Of a DNA stretch of 64,000 bases, positions 34,817-46,026 are shown piece by piece. The translations under genes and the position numbers were made by a program. Location of the stretch: assembly GCA_027600665.1 (NCBI GenBank), contig JADGJL010000014.1, positions 56,319 to 120,318 on the forward strand, given 5' to 3'. The notes below the pieces were generated by a model, which was given only the letters and a program-made list of their open reading frames with translations, did no database searches and was not told the DNA's origin. The DNA is from Irineochytrium annulatum. Lineage: Eukaryota; Chytridiomycota; Chytridiomycetes; Chytridiales; Chytridiaceae. Each line of letters starts with the position of its first letter. Position 1 is the first letter of the stretch.

Positions 34817-36246
34817 ATGAAGAGGAAGGCGCCCCGCGGCCTCAAGGCCAACAAAAAAACGAAAGTCGACGATGGGGATGATATGGCGGCAACCTCTGCC
34901 GCGGCCGAGATTCCCGCCGAGGAGAAGGTCGCCACGATGACCGTCCAGCTGGCCGACGACGGGGAGGACTTGGACGAGATCGGGGAGCTCAAGCAGTTAT
35001 ACGCCTCGGCTCACGAAAAGCTTGGTAACAAAATCCCCACTCCCCATCCTTCCTCAGCCATGTCGTGCTCACGCGTTGAATCACAGCGGAGGAACATGAG
35101 GACGGCAAGCTCCTGATCCAGGGCGTCGTGCACGAGTGCGACCGCATCCTCCGCGTCTCCTCAAAGAGCGAGACGGATCGCGCAAAGGGGGGGCTGCCGT
35201 GGGACTTCTTCCTTATATACGGCCTGGCATTGTACCGCCTCGCGCTCGTGATCAGGGATGCCGAGGGCGAGGCCGAGGAGGATGGTGCGGCGTTCACGGA
35301 GGCGTGTGACTTCCTCGACGCGGCCGTGGACAGGTTTAACAACGGCGTCGAGGCTTTGGAGGCCGAGGTGGAGAAAAAAACGGAGGGCAACTGGACGTTG
35401 CACGAGGCTATCGGGCGTGTGCGGATGGAGAAGGCGAACATGCTTGTGCGGCATAAGCAGACTGAGGGGGATGGGGAAAGCGGCGTGGATGATGAGATCG
35501 AGGAGCTCCGACACGACACGGTGCGGCACTTGCAGAAGGCTATCGACGCGCTGCCGGAGGATGAGCGAGGGGAGTTGGTTGGGATAGCGGATATTGTCGT
35601 GAGGCATATGGAGCTGGCTGGGAACGGGGATCCCCAGGCGGGGAAGGCGGAGCTGGAGGCGGCCGCGAGCAAGTGGTTGAAGGGTTACGTTGCCAGTTAA
35701 GTTCTGTCCTTAGTAACTTGGTTTATGACTAACGGTCGCGAAAAAAACAGAGCACAAGGAAGATCCGGCGGGGTTGAAGAAGCTCGGAGACGTGTATATG
35801 CTCTCCGCTGGCGGGATGCTTGAGCAGATGGACACGGGCGACGAAGTGGACAAGGTCCTGCTAAAAAAGAAGCTTGAAGACGGTTCGTTTCTTTATACTA
35901 TTCCGATGTTGCTGATTATATTGTGTCAGCCCTGGAATACTTCGAGAAGGCCCATAAGCTCGCACACAAGGACGAGGACGTCAATGTGCCTCTTCTCCTA
36001 TCGGTACGATTCACAACGGGCTCGCCTGTGTTTTAAAACCCTAATTTTCGCCGACAGCTTGGAGAATGCTATATTAACCGAGCGAACCTGCTTGACGAGG
36101 AGGATCAGTCCGAGGCGGCCGACGGCAACTACCGCAAGGCGTTCGACTTGTTCAAGAAGGTCGAGGCGAACGACGCCAGCGCGCTACCGGATCAATTTGG
36201 GGAGTTTTTAAAGAGCTGGGAGAAGGATTTTCCGGAGGGGAAATGA
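34817..36246 (+). CDS. ETT1: Nuclear Ett1/Nro1-family protein (enhancer of translation termination)
   Basis: Five exons (34817-35024, 35087-35695, 35751-35882, 35930-36003, 36058-36246) close to 403 residues. The basic start (KRKAPRGLKANKKTKV) is a likely nuclear signal. The rest is helical TPR-like repeats with GGLPWDFFLIYGLALYRLAL, KWLKGYVA and LGECYINRANLLDE. This matches the fungal Ett1/Nro1 family, which binds the 2-oxoglutarate oxygenase Tpa1/Ofd1 and affects stop-codon readthrough and, in fission yeast, oxygen-dependent SREBP turnover. Whether that role holds here is inference. Confidence 0.75.
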
Positions 36247-36496
36247 GGTCTGGGGGAGAGGGAATAGATGGGGATGGTTCTGGTTTTGTGTGGGAACATA
36301 GGCAGGCTGTCGAGTGCCATGGGTCTTATAAAATTTTAATAGCGATTAAGTAGCGTCAACTTTGCTAACCGATCGTTTGCTATAACTCATAACGAAAGTG
36401 AAAATAAAATACAAACGTAGTTTTAAGTTGGCACATGTAATCGACTCTAGCTTTTTAGCACTTGACAGATCTTGTTGCTTTGTTGACGCCTCCGAA

Positions 36497-37972
36497 ATGG
36501 TGTCTCGCCTCTTCCATCCACGCGCCCGAGAACCACCGCACAATCGCCCGTGCCCGCTCCCGCTCCCTGTCGTCGACGATGTCCTCCTCGCCATCCTTTG
36601 CCTGCTCGGCCCGGCCGAGCTTGCGGCATGCGCCATTGCCTCCAGACACCTCTTTCTCCTGTCCACACCGCTTCTCTGGCCACACGGCAGCGTGAACGAT
36701 GTCATGCGCTGGATGCGCCGCGGGGAGCTGGCTGCTCGGGATCCCGTATGCGACGAAGCCCTGAGGCCTTGGTCGCCGGAATGGCGCCGGAGCCGTTACT
36801 TGCGGAACGTTGGCGCCCTCGACATTTCCCTCCTGACGCCAATGGCGACGCCGGCAGAGCTGATGCCGCGGCTCGGCCGGCTCGACGTCTTGCGGCTTCA
36901 AAGCGCCGAGAGCCGTCTTATTTCGGGAGACGCTGCCCTCCCACCCGGCCTGCAACAGTGGGTGGACGCGGTCATGGGGCGGCTACGGGAGAGTCCCGGA
37001 CCGAGCGTGATCGAGGTTGTGGGAGGGTTCAGGTGGCATGACATGCGCGAGCTGCTCGCGTTCCCGTCGGTTAGGGTGGTGAAGATCGTCATCGTTCCGG
37101 ACCCGGAGGGGGTCGAGGTCAGGCCCGAGCTGGAGCTGGTGCCGCTCCTCACTCACGCCGTCGAGGAGCTGACGGCAAGCATCAGATTCGTCAGCAGATA
37201 TCGCCACACAGCAAAACTTCGCCGGTTAGTTATCAACTCTGGCGTCGACTGGGATTCGTTGTGCTTCACTACGAAGTGGAACCTCCCGGCTTTGATGCAT
37301 CTGGAGATAATATGCGAAGACGAGCGCACGTACCTGCATTCACTTCTGGTTGCCACCAGGGATACGCTGTTAACTCTGAAGGTGCACGATGGGTCTTTCA
37401 ATGCGACGAAGAAGGTCGCGACACCAATCTTGTCAAGCACCGATTTTGATGCAATCGCGGCATGCAGCAACCTCAACACACTCGTTCTCAGGGGCACTGC
37501 AAAGTGCTTCGCTAGCCTTACACGCCGCCTTGCCCTCACATCCCTCCGTCAGCTCACGTTTCTTTCGGCGGCTCCCCAACAGAGTTTCCCTATGGTTACA
37601 CCTCCTCCAGCCGTTGGTTTGATTCTGCCTAGTATGGAGTCGCTCACGCACCTTTCAATCTCTTTTGAACACCGACAAGTGCTGCGAATGAGTTGCCGCA
37701 ATCTGATGAGCATCCAGATGAAGAATGTTCATGCCGTCGTCGACGATTACGAACAGATTAAGGCGGAGGGCTGGCCGGCGTTGAGGGAGTTGACGCTTCA
37801 ACGCTCAAAACTGTTGGCACAGGCCAACACGAAGCTCGTCGATCTTGCGAAGGAGGAAGGCTTCAAGGGGGTCTTGTCCGAGCTTAGTTCGAGACCAAAA
37901 CTGGTTGCTAAAGACAGGGCTAATTGGGGCAGACATTTGTGGCAGCGCGTGAAGACAGGAGATCGGGCGTAG
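36497..37972 (+). CDS. F-box/leucine-rich repeat-type protein
   Basis: Single-exon ORF, about 491 residues from ATG 36497 (an upstream in-frame ATG at 36398 adds a poorly conserved-looking 33 residues). An F-box-like segment, LPVVDDVLLAILCLLGPAELAACAIASRHLF...LLW, occupies about residues 20-65, followed by divergent leucine-rich repeats (LDVLRLQSAESRL; LNTLVLRGTAKCF; LRQLTFLSA; LRELTLQRSKLL). Predicted SCF substrate receptor. Related layout to the protein at 12.7-14.2 kb; targets unknown. Confidence 0.65.
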   Translation: MVSRLFHPRAREPPHNRPCPLPLPVVDDVLLAILCLLGPAELAACAIASRHLFLLSTPLLWPHGSVNDVMRWMRRGELAARDPVCDEALRPWSPEWRRSRYLRNVGALDISLLTPMATPAELMPRLGRLDVLRLQSAESRLISGDAALPPGLQQWVDAVMGRLRESPGPSVIEVVGGFRWHDMRELLAFPSVRVVKIVIVPDPEGVEVRPELELVPLLTHAVEELTASIRFVSRYRHTAKLRRLVINSGVDWDSLCFTTKWNLPALMHLEIICEDERTYLHSLLVATRDTLLTLKVHDGSFNATKKVATPILSSTDFDAIAACSNLNTLVLRGTAKCFASLTRRLALTSLRQLTFLSAAPQQSFPMVTPPPAVGLILPSMESLTHLSISFEHRQVLRMSCRNLMSIQMKNVHAVVDDYEQIKAEGWPALRELTLQRSKLLAQANTKLVDLAKEEGFKGVLSELSSRPKLVAKDRANWGRHLWQRVKTGDRA

Positions 37973-38089
37973 TTCGGACAGAAGTAGAGAGTTGAGTCGG
38001 TACAAACGGGCCTATTGGTTTCCCCTTTTTCCTGCTGTGCCTTTTCTTACATGGCGAAGTATCTTCCGCTGTGTGCTAAGGGAACCTGG

Positions 38090-39350
38090 ACGAGATGAAG
38101 GCCTTTTGAAAAATGATTCCAAGCGCCGGCTGCGTCGTGGAAGATGGGCAGGTTTTGGTCCGCCATGATGTGACGGAACAATTTCTTTCATCCCCACAGA
38201 TTGCGAATATCGAAGCATTAAATGTATGCAGAAAAGTTATCCCGTTGGATACGAAGAACGGTATGTTCACGTCCACCACCTCGACCTTTTCAAACCCACG
38301 TCTCTTCCTGGTGCCTCTACGTTGCTGAAAGAGGCCAAACAAAGATATGGAGCCAGATAAGGTCGTAGGAGCATGTCGCTGAAGTCCTCATTCCGGCGAC
38401 GCCTTCAATCGAAGAAATTTGGACACTGTTTAGCTTGATAATCTGCAGCTTCAAAAACCCTGAGAAGATGAGGTCGTCATCAACAAGGAATTGCCGGCCT
38501 CCACAGATAAGCACTCAAGCAAGGTGACGTCACTGGGTTGCAATACGATCCTTAATCCGCTGATGGCCAGCTTCCTGAGACTCAACGGCGGCATGACGTT
38601 CATATCTACGATAATATCGGTGGACCGAAAACTTTTGTCGCACTGTGGTGACCTCGTCGGCAGGCCAATAAAGAGTTCCGCCACAGCTTTTTCAAAGTCT
38701 GTGCAAAAAGTAGAAGCTTCTTTAGGCCTCCAGTTTGAGCCACGTCTGTCCGAAGGCCTTTAGGTACTTCATGATCAAACAACAGCTTCAAAGTGTCAAA
38801 AGCAAGCTGTGTTCCCAGAAGAAACAGTTCCGGTGTCGTGAGTCCCATAGGATCTTGGTAGATGACGATGGCGGTGTCCAAATACGATCGCCAAGATTTG
38901 GAAAGACTTCGCTGGTGCCCCACCCGCCCAATTGCGATTCCCTCATGTTTGCCCCACCGGCAAGCGATGTCAGGTCCGCTTCGGCAAGGTGCGCTTTCAT
39001 CCGAAGCATGGTCAGACCGCCTGACTTCGCAACTATCTCGTTCAACGGTAATATCGACATGCTCCAAGAGTGAAGCCGCTACAGGTGACCATGCCAGAGA
39101 AATCGTCCGAGAACAATTCCGGAGCGGTCAATGAACCTCAGCTCGGGGTAAGGTTTACGCTCCCGATCAAGTCGCCCTTGGACCCACTCAAGCCACGGTT
39201 CCAAAAAGTAGCGGTCCCCGGGCCTGCATCGTTAAGGATAGTTATAATGTCCTCACGACGCAGGTGGGACCCCAATAGCGGGTCTAGCGACCCCTTCAGC
39301 TCGATCACGAAGTGACGGATCGAATGCAAGGCGCGCCGGCGATCTTGGTG
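38090..39350 (-). pseudogene. Decayed F-box/LRR paralogue
   Basis: Minus-strand pieces in different frames, in consistent order: RHFVIELKGSLDPLLGSHL, EPWLEWVQGRLDRERKPY then PELRFIDRS, LTSLAGGANMRESQ, FDTLKLLFDHEVPKG, LRKLAISGLRIVLQPSD, LLECLSVEAGN, and LKLQIIKLNSVQISSIEG. Leucine spacing resembles the two intact F-box/LRR genes, and GSLDPLL...WL.W has a counterpart in their N-terminal halves. Stops and shifts occur every 60-150 bases, and the F-box itself is not found. Placed next to the intact 36.5 kb gene, so a local duplicate that degenerated is the simplest reading. Confidence 0.4.
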
Positions 39351-39585
39351 TCAACGGCAGCAGCGGACCACCTTGACATGCTTCGCATTTCAGGGCGACG
39401 TGGACCTCGGCGGGTATCGCAATCCTGAGGTGCTTTGTCGCTGTAAGTGTTGCTCGGCCGCAAACTGCGTCCCCAAGTCAGGTCCGAAGATTTTTGTAAG
39501 TCAGCGCCATGCCCATCATGCCCATAATTCTCCTCAACGACGCCTCCTCCGCTTCCCATCGCCATCCTTTACTGTTAGAGCCGCA

Positions 39586-40995
39586 ATGGTGCCCTGGAAC
39601 CCGCCGTGGATAAATAGCGACGAGCCGTTCGTCACGTCCCCGTCGACTGATCCGCCGCCGGGCAACCTCCGCGTTGTCACCTGGAACACTCTGGCGCAAT
39701 GCCTCGTCAAGCGAACCTTGTACCCATACGCCCCATCTGGTGAGGGCTGACCCTTTGTTGATCATGATCCGATCTAATCGCTGGCCCTCCGACGTTAGGC
39801 AAACAGAGCCCCTTGTCCGGCAAGGGCCGGCTTTCCCTTCTCCGCTCGACCCTCACTCAGGTGTGCACATCCACATTCTCACTCTGAATTGGTGATGAGA
39901 GTCTGAAACCGTTTTTTATTGCCTCAGATCTCCTCAGTGTATCAGCCAGACATCTTGGTCCTGCAAGAAATGGACCGCCTGCATTGGGACGAGGCCCTGT
40001 GCGAGCATGTGGCATCGATGGGGTATGAGCACGTCGTGTCGTGGCGCAAGGACGCGGGAGGGCACGGGCTCGTGGTTTTGTTCCGGCCCGAGAGGCATCG
40101 GCTAACGGGTGTGAGGATGATCACGTTCGACGGGCACCCAAAGAGTCACCCGACCAACATCGTGCCCGTCACGAACAACCAGGCGTTTGTCGTTGCGCTG
40201 GAGAAGGTGGAGGGCGGTGAGGCCGTGGCGAATATGATCGTGTCGAATTGTCATTTATATTGGAGGCCCGATACGGAGTTTACGAAGCTGAGGCAGGTCT
40301 ATATCTTGATGGAGGAGGTTAGTGTGCTCTTGTTTGCTCTCTTTGTCAGCAGTGTCTGGAACGTCTTTTAAAGAAGCTACTAGATCGAATCGTTGAAAAA
40401 GCAACTCCTTGCCGGGGCACCGGATAAGCAATATCGCGTCTTTGCATGCGGAGGTAAGCTCTTCATGATTGCGGGTTCTTCAAGCGATGACGCAAGTCCC
40501 CCAGACTTCAACATCACACCCGACAGCGCGATTTACCGCAAACTTACCTCCCGCACCTTGACGCCCGAGGACATCCGCCTCATTCATCCCAGCCCGTACG
40601 AGCTCGGCCTCGAACGCGATGCTAACGCAGAGTCGTTGGAGGGCATTGCGCCGCCCGCGTCGCCGGTCTTGCCCACGATCGAGGAGAAGCTGACGGTCGA
40701 TGGAATGCTCACCGCGCTGGGCGACATAACCCGCCTCGAGAGCGCCTACGCGCGGTATCAGGCTATGGACAGTAACCACGTGCCCGGGTGGGAGAGGAGC
40801 GTGTGGGAGGGGGAGCCGTTCTACACGAACTTCGGGGTGTACAGGGGAACGCTGGATTACATCATGCACGAGCCGGGCCCGGTTCGGTTGCGGGCCATCA
40901 CGGCGCTGATGGCGAAGGAGGAGTTGGAGCCCGGTTTGCCAAATGCACATTTCCCGTCGGATCATTTGCCGCTCATTGCAGCGTTTGATGCTTAG
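39586..40995 (+). CDS. Endonuclease/exonuclease/phosphatase-family RNase (Ngl/CCR4-like)
   Basis: Five exons (39586-39739, 39799-39860, 39928-40317, 40384-40453, 40505-40995) close to 388 residues. EEP-fold motifs: LRVVTWNTLAQCLVKRTLYP (metal-site Asn), ILVLQEMDRLHWDE (catalytic Glu), VSNCHLYWRPD, GDFNITPDSAIYRKL (Asp/Asn) and the final HFPSDHLPLIAAF (Asp-His). This is the Ngl2/Angel/CCR4-type deadenylase or rRNA-processing group; the short N-terminus lacks the LRR found in CCR4. Yeast Ngl2 trims 5.8S rRNA 3' ends, so that role is possible. The intron inside the GDFN motif is supported by frame and motif continuity. Confidence 0.85.
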
Positions 40996-41249
40996 ATGGC
41001 TGTTTTCGTTTGCGCGGGAGAGGGTGTGGAGTGAATAGATTTTTACTTCATACTCTTTTCAATGTAATAAGGTGCTATTTCTGAATGTCACAAGTGAGAA
41101 TATTTGCTCCCGCGATGACAGTAAAACATGGATGCAAAATTTAAATGAATGACTCACCAAGCAATCTACGCTTTACCAACTAATCCTGCCCATGGCAGAT
41201 CTCTCCCCTGTTAACACTCTCACCATCGGATCTCATTTCTCTCCTCCAG

Positions 41250-41989
41250 CTAAAGCGCCTTGACCTTCTCTTCCTCGCTCATCTTCGGCACCACGACCGC
41301 ACACCTGACGTGATGCACCAAGTTATCGCTCATACTCCCAACAGCGCCATCTTAAACGGCCCTTGACCCGTGCTCTCGACCACCAACACGTCCGCCCCAA
41401 GATTACCCACCTTGTAAGCGATGTCCTTCCTCGGATCTCCCCTCGGCGCCACCCCGCGCACGTTGTACTTCCCCTTGGGGAGCTTGGCCGCGTACGCGTG
41501 CAAAAGGTCGTGCGACTTGCGGCGGTGGTGCTCTTCTAAAGCCGCGTAGGAGGTCATAAGGTCTGCGTCGTAGAGGCCGCCGACCGAGGTCATGGCACCG
41601 GGGTGGGGCCTTACGTTGAGCAACAGGAGATTGTCCGTGCGGGATTGATAAGGTGCTCGAAGGCCCAGTTAAACGCTGTTGGAGAAGTTAGACGATTAGC
41701 ATGCTTGCGTAATAAGGTTGGATGCAAGAATCTGATACCATGTTCAGAGTACTTAGACGCATCCAACGCGATCGCAACGACGCGGGCACATCTTTCTCCT
41801 GGCGTGGTCCGCGTGCGGCTCGGAGTGTCGAAAGGGTAAAGTTTTTCGCGAGACGTTCGCTTGTTCAGTTGCCTTTTCCGCGAAAAAGCGTCGTCGTCGT
41901 TGGAGAGTACTTTGAGCTCCGACGCAGGCGTGAAGGATCAGCTTCTCGATATTTGTTTGCGGAGTAGTAGACGATGCAGCGGAGGACAT
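41250..41989 (-). pseudogene. Universal stress protein (UspA-type), disrupted by frame breaks
   Basis: Family signatures are plain: RVVAIALDASKYSEH, AFNWAFEHLIN, DNLLLLNVRPHPGA, GDPRKDIAYKVGNLGADVLVVES and SMSDNLVHHVRCAVVVPK, with the nucleotide-binding G-x2-G-x9-G[ST]-like end. The ORF starts at 41989 and has one intron (GTATCAG...CAACAG, about 41681-41744). Three single-base frame breaks interrupt it: one in the N-terminal 40 codons, one at a CCC run near 41641, one at a GGGA run near 41336. All fall in or beside short homopolymers except the first. Either a recent pseudogene or an assembly artefact. Head-to-head with the PP2C gene. Confidence 0.65.
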
Positions 41990-42054
41990 GGTCGTTGAAC
42001 GGAGTGTCCACGGAATGCATTTTGCATGAAATTGACGATCAGCCCGTTCTTGAC
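41990..42054. promoter_or_regulatory. 65-bp divergent intergenic region (USP/PP2C)
   Basis: Start codons on opposite strands lie 65 bp apart; both promoters must be compact or embedded in neighbouring exons. Inferred from layout. Confidence 0.35.
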
Positions 42055-43617
42055 ATGCTGCGTCGATGCCTCTTCTCGACAGCCATCAGATCTACATTAC
42101 GCGACGTCGGCGGCCTCGGGCTCGGGCGGAAGGAGACGGACAAGCGGCTGCGGGCGAGGGAGGCCACGTTCCTCCTGCCGAAGTCGCCCACAGTCCTTCG
42201 CATTGATACTAACACGGTAAAAATACATCACCGAAGGGTTCATTTTCAAAGCCCACATGCCTCACCAGGTCGCCTCCAATTATCCATGCGAGGATCGACA
42301 CACCCAAGCCTCTCACGAGGGGTCCGTCATTGCCGCCGTCCTCGACGGTCACAACGGCCAGGTCAGCTAAAGCGCGTTGTAATATATTCCGCTGGTCATG
42401 CTAATTGGCGATGTAGGACTGTGCCCAGGCCCTCTCCGAGCTCCTCCCAGCCTACGTCGCCAACTCCATTTCCATAATCCCGCCCGCGCCCTCCGCGGAC
42501 CGCCCGCGTCAGGTCGCGCGCGCGCTTCGGTCTGCGTTCGAGCGTCTCGATGCCGACATTATCAACGGCGGAATCGATGCCGCAGCGCTTAACATCATCC
42601 CGTCCGACCGTAAGCCCGGAACGCAGACGCGGACGCCCGAGGGAGTCATTAGAGCGAAGCTGGCTCCCGCGCTAGCGGGGTCGTGCGCGCTGGTGGCGTA
42701 TGTGGAGGAGGAGGATATGTATCTCGCCTGCGTTGGTGATTGCAGGGCGGTGCTTGGCAGGAAGGTGGCGGGGGAAGTTAGGGCGATGGAGTTGACGGTT
42801 GACCAGACCGTGCGGAACCCGAGGGAGGCGTTAAGGCTCTTAGAGGAACACCCGTCCGAGGCGGACACGGTTGTCGCGAACGGGAGGGTGTTGGGATGTG
42901 TGGAGCCGACGAGGGCGTTTGGTACGTTTTCGTGGCTGGACTTGTGCGCGGCTGATCGATTTGGCGCTTAAAGGGGACTCGACGTTCAAATGGCGCCAAT
43001 CGCTTCATGAGCGGCTCCTACGGGAGCAGCCGCCACCCAACTATCGTACTCCTCCGTATCTGACAGCCGACCCTGTCGTGACGCATCACCCGCTCGACCG
43101 CCGTGACCTCTTCGTCGTCCTAGCGACCGACGGCCTCTACAGCGAGCTCTCGTCCGCTGAGGTCGTCTGCTCCGTTTCCGGCTTTATGGTGGCCCGAGGT
43201 ATCCTCGCACCGGAGTCTCTTCGCCGATACGACGACCGCTTCATCCATGACGACGACAACGCGGCGACAGATCTGATCCGGAATGCGCTGGGTTTTGTCC
43301 GGAGCAGGACGGGGCTAGGCAGTGCGAGTTACAGCGAAGAACGGTTGGACAAAATGCTCTCCATCCCACATCCGATTGCTAGGAGGTTTAGGGACGACGT
43401 TACTGTCGGCGTGATGTTCTTCGCGCACCCTGGGCAGGAGGCCGTTGATGTCGACAAGCTTTTGAAGCCGCTGAGGTCGCCCGTCACCGTCGGTGTGGGG
43501 GAGGTAGACTTAGCGCGGGCTGGCATAAAACGACATCGGTTGGAGCAATGGGTGAACTCGTTGCAACAGACGAAGATTCCTAAGGACGATCCCAGGGTTT
43601 CTAAGCAGATGATATGA
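42055..43617 (+). CDS. Mitochondrial PP2C phosphatase, pyruvate dehydrogenase phosphatase-like
   Basis: Four exons (42055-42216, 42269-42361, 42417-42921, 42974-43617) close to 467 residues. The N-terminus LRRCLFSTAIRSTLR looks like a mitochondrial presequence. PP2C metal-site motifs: NYPCEDRHTQA (ED), VIAAVLDGHNG (DGH), GSCALVAYVEEEDMYLACVGDCRAVLG, LFVVLATDGLYSELSSAEVV (DG) and RRFRDDVTVGVMFF (DD). The NYPCEDRH start and CRAFGDSTFKW-like segment (TRAFGDSTFKW across the third intron) fit the Pdp1/Ptc5-type branch that reactivates pyruvate dehydrogenase. Substrate is inferred from the family. Confidence 0.85.
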
Positions 43618-43753
43618 ACGCTGACACGTTATTTATCTTCCACATACCGCACATGCATTCGAAATGATATCATTTATATTAAAGCAGGATAGAAGCACGT
43701 AGAATAAAGCTTTTACTAAACGTGATAATCATGCAGTGCTGGTGTGATGTCGT

Positions 43754-44192
43754 TCATGCCTGTGATGCAATGTATATCTGAAGGCAACGAAAGGTTTGAG
43801 CACCGAAGTTCCATCACAAGCGCAACGTTCTTACTTGGTAAATAACTATGATTGCCCATAAAGCGATCGTGCAAAATATGACCGCCTTAGCCTGCGGAAT
43901 GAGATATGTCTCGTTATTTTTGACCTTACTCTGTCCATACCATGAAGCATGGGTCCAAGTAAGCGTACGGGTAGTCCCGTCTGAACAGCTCCGCCTCATC
44001 ATCCACCAGTCTATACGCGCCGCCGTGAGAGTCCTGCCTATTCAGTCCCCACCACCCCTGCCAGCTCTTCTGATAGTTCCGCACCCGTGTGTTCCAGCGG
44101 ACCGTAAAGGGTTCCGGTTGAGTTGGCTGACCAAAGGAGGAGACGCTGAATCTGGGGATTCTACAAGTCGAATCAGCGGGAAATGGATGCAC
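43754..44192 (-). CDS. Small single-pass membrane protein, unknown
   Basis: Three exons (44192-43941, 43891-43835, 43777-43754) close to 110 residues. A hydrophilic Trp/Tyr-rich half (RWNTRVRNYQKSWQGWWGL; LFRRDYPYAYLDPCFM) is followed by one transmembrane helix AKAVIFCTIALWAIIVIYQI and a five-residue tail. Size, aromatic N-terminal part and single TM resemble accessory subunits of mitochondrial respiratory complexes, but I recognise no family. The start is uncertain: an upstream exon could replace the first ten residues. All splice sites are canonical GT-AG. Confidence 0.5.
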
Positions 44193-44462
44193 TGAACGGA
44201 CGTTACTATGGTGGACATCGCTCCATCATCAGGGGCTTGAGAAATCGGCGGCTTGAAGTCGAGTTTGCTTTAACAGAATTTACAACCACCATTAGTACGT
44301 CAACGCCTTACATCGTACGACAAACAAGCTGCAAGCTCGGTATCCGCTTAAGCTTTTCGTATTTATTCAATTCCCGATCTTAATTATCAAAATTGGAGTG
44401 ATCGGACGGCGTGGTCCGACACTAGAAGAGTACTGTACTTCATCTTCCTCGCTTCCTCATCG

Positions 44463-45569
44463 ATGCTGGGCGAACCTGCCGAGAAGAGGCCCAAACGGGC
44501 CGCCGCCAACGCCGCCACCTCTAAGCTGACGCGCCCGGAGGCCGCCAAGGCGCAGAGCGCACCCCCGAAAGCCGGAAACCGCAGAGCCCCTCCGCCGCAG
44601 CCCCGCAGCCGGAGGCAGTCGAAGGCGTCCGAGCCCGCCGTCAAGACTCAGCGGCAATCGCAGCAGCAGAAGAAGAAGAAGAAGACGGCGCCGAGGTCGA
44701 AGAAGCAGCGGGTGGACGACGACGAGCAGCAGGAGGAGGCGCCGGTGCTCGAGCGCGAAGAAGTCCAGCTAATTGAGCGGATGGAGGCCGATGCCGCGAT
44801 GGGAAGTAGGGATGCGGATGGGGAGGAGCAGGATGAGATGGAGGGTGAAGACGATGATGGTGCCGAGGCCGAAGAGGAAGCAGAGGACGATAACGAGGAG
44901 GAGGGAAACGAGGAGGACGACGGTGACGAGTTGGATCAGCTTGCGGACGAAAACGGGCCCACGGAGCAGCCGAAGGGTCAGGCGTACAACGGCAAGAGGT
45001 TCGACGACGGTGATTCCACGCAGGCACACCAGCGGCGGCGCGTCTCGGCCACCCTCCCCATCTCGGCACGCAAAGAGAACATCTTCCTGTCGTCGCCGCC
45101 TTTGAACGCCGCGCCGGGCGTCAAGTCGCCAGCCGAGCAGCAGCAACATCAACAGCGGCACCATGTGGTCGACGGGAATCAGCGACCTCCGCTGCCCGGC
45201 GCGGCTGCACGTCAGGGTTCCTTGCATCAACCGCCGCAACCTCCGGGTCAGCAACAGCAGAAGCCGCTGCCGCCGGGGTTGGGACCTCCACCGGGGACAT
45301 ATCATCCGCAGCAACAACAGGGGCAACTACAAGGGAACGGATATGGGCAAATGCCGTTGCCGGCTGGGATGGAGAGCCTAATCGGGGTCGCGGACATCAC
45401 CAAAGGCGCGGAGATCACGGCTTTGCTCTCCAACATCCATAACGCGATGCTGCAGCAGCGGGCGGATGAGGACCGCCGATACCGGCTCATTGAGACGTTT
45501 ATGAACGACATCAAGACCGTCCAGGACAAAATTCTAAGCGCGGTGGCGGAGGTGGATGAAAAATTGTAG
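44463..45569 (+). CDS. Low-complexity acidic/basic nuclear-type protein
   Basis: Uninterrupted 368-residue ORF. The basic N-terminus has bipartite-like nuclear signals (EKRPKRAAANA; QQQKKKKKTAPRSKK). A long acidic tract (EDDDGAEAEEEAEDDNEEEG) lies at about residues 118-165, followed by a Gln/Pro-rich segment (HPQQQQGQLQ). The only ordered-looking part is the C-terminal 55 residues, helical with heptads (LLSNIHNAMLQQRADEDRRYR; KTVQDKILSAVAEVDEKL). Chromatin-associated or transcription-related role possible; no domain recognised. The opposite-strand Pro/Arg ORFs are shadows. Confidence 0.6.
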   Translation: MLGEPAEKRPKRAAANAATSKLTRPEAAKAQSAPPKAGNRRAPPPQPRSRRQSKASEPAVKTQRQSQQQKKKKKTAPRSKKQRVDDDEQQEEAPVLEREEVQLIERMEADAAMGSRDADGEEQDEMEGEDDDGAEAEEEAEDDNEEEGNEEDDGDELDQLADENGPTEQPKGQAYNGKRFDDGDSTQAHQRRRVSATLPISARKENIFLSSPPLNAAPGVKSPAEQQQHQQRHHVVDGNQRPPLPGAAARQGSLHQPPQPPGQQQQKPLPPGLGPPPGTYHPQQQQGQLQGNGYGQMPLPAGMESLIGVADITKGAEITALLSNIHNAMLQQRADEDRRYRLIETFMNDIKTVQDKILSAVAEVDEKL

Positions 45570-46026
45570 GATCACTTGCAAAATGATCGTCGTTACATTC
45601 ATCCCTTTCCGACTCTTACAATTGTTTATCGCCTTTCCATGTTGTTGAATTTAAGACATTCTATCTCTCGCTTCATTGTGCTCCTTGTTGTGTTCTCGCC
45701 ATCCCTATTCCCTTTCCACTTTAGAAAGGAGACATTGGCGGCATTGGCATTGATGTTGTTATAAATCGTTCAACGACGAGACACACAACACACGTGGTGG
45801 TGAACGGCGGTGGTATCGACGGCGGGGTTCATTTGCTAGCCAAATTTAAGAAGCGCCTTGATAACTGCCGTATTTGCCGGGATGCAAGGAAGGTGCGAAG
45901 CCGTCCGGGCTCATTGTAAATGCAAATATATGTATTCGTGTGTGCATGCGGCTACGTTGGTTTGAGTGTCATCTACACCACTCCTGTATATATAAATATA
46001 TCGAATTACTGTTTAACGTCTTAAAA
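45570..46026. other. Spacer between convergent genes
   Basis: T-rich and AT-rich sequence with no ORF of note; 3' UTRs expected. Nothing recognised. Confidence 0.5.

Noticed and set aside
42217..42268. Coding use of the segment after the first PP2C exon (KYITEGFIFKAHMPHQ)
   Set aside because: It is open in one frame but has canonical GT...AG ends, and removing it restores a continuous DTNTVASNYPCEDRH motif and a whole-codon total.
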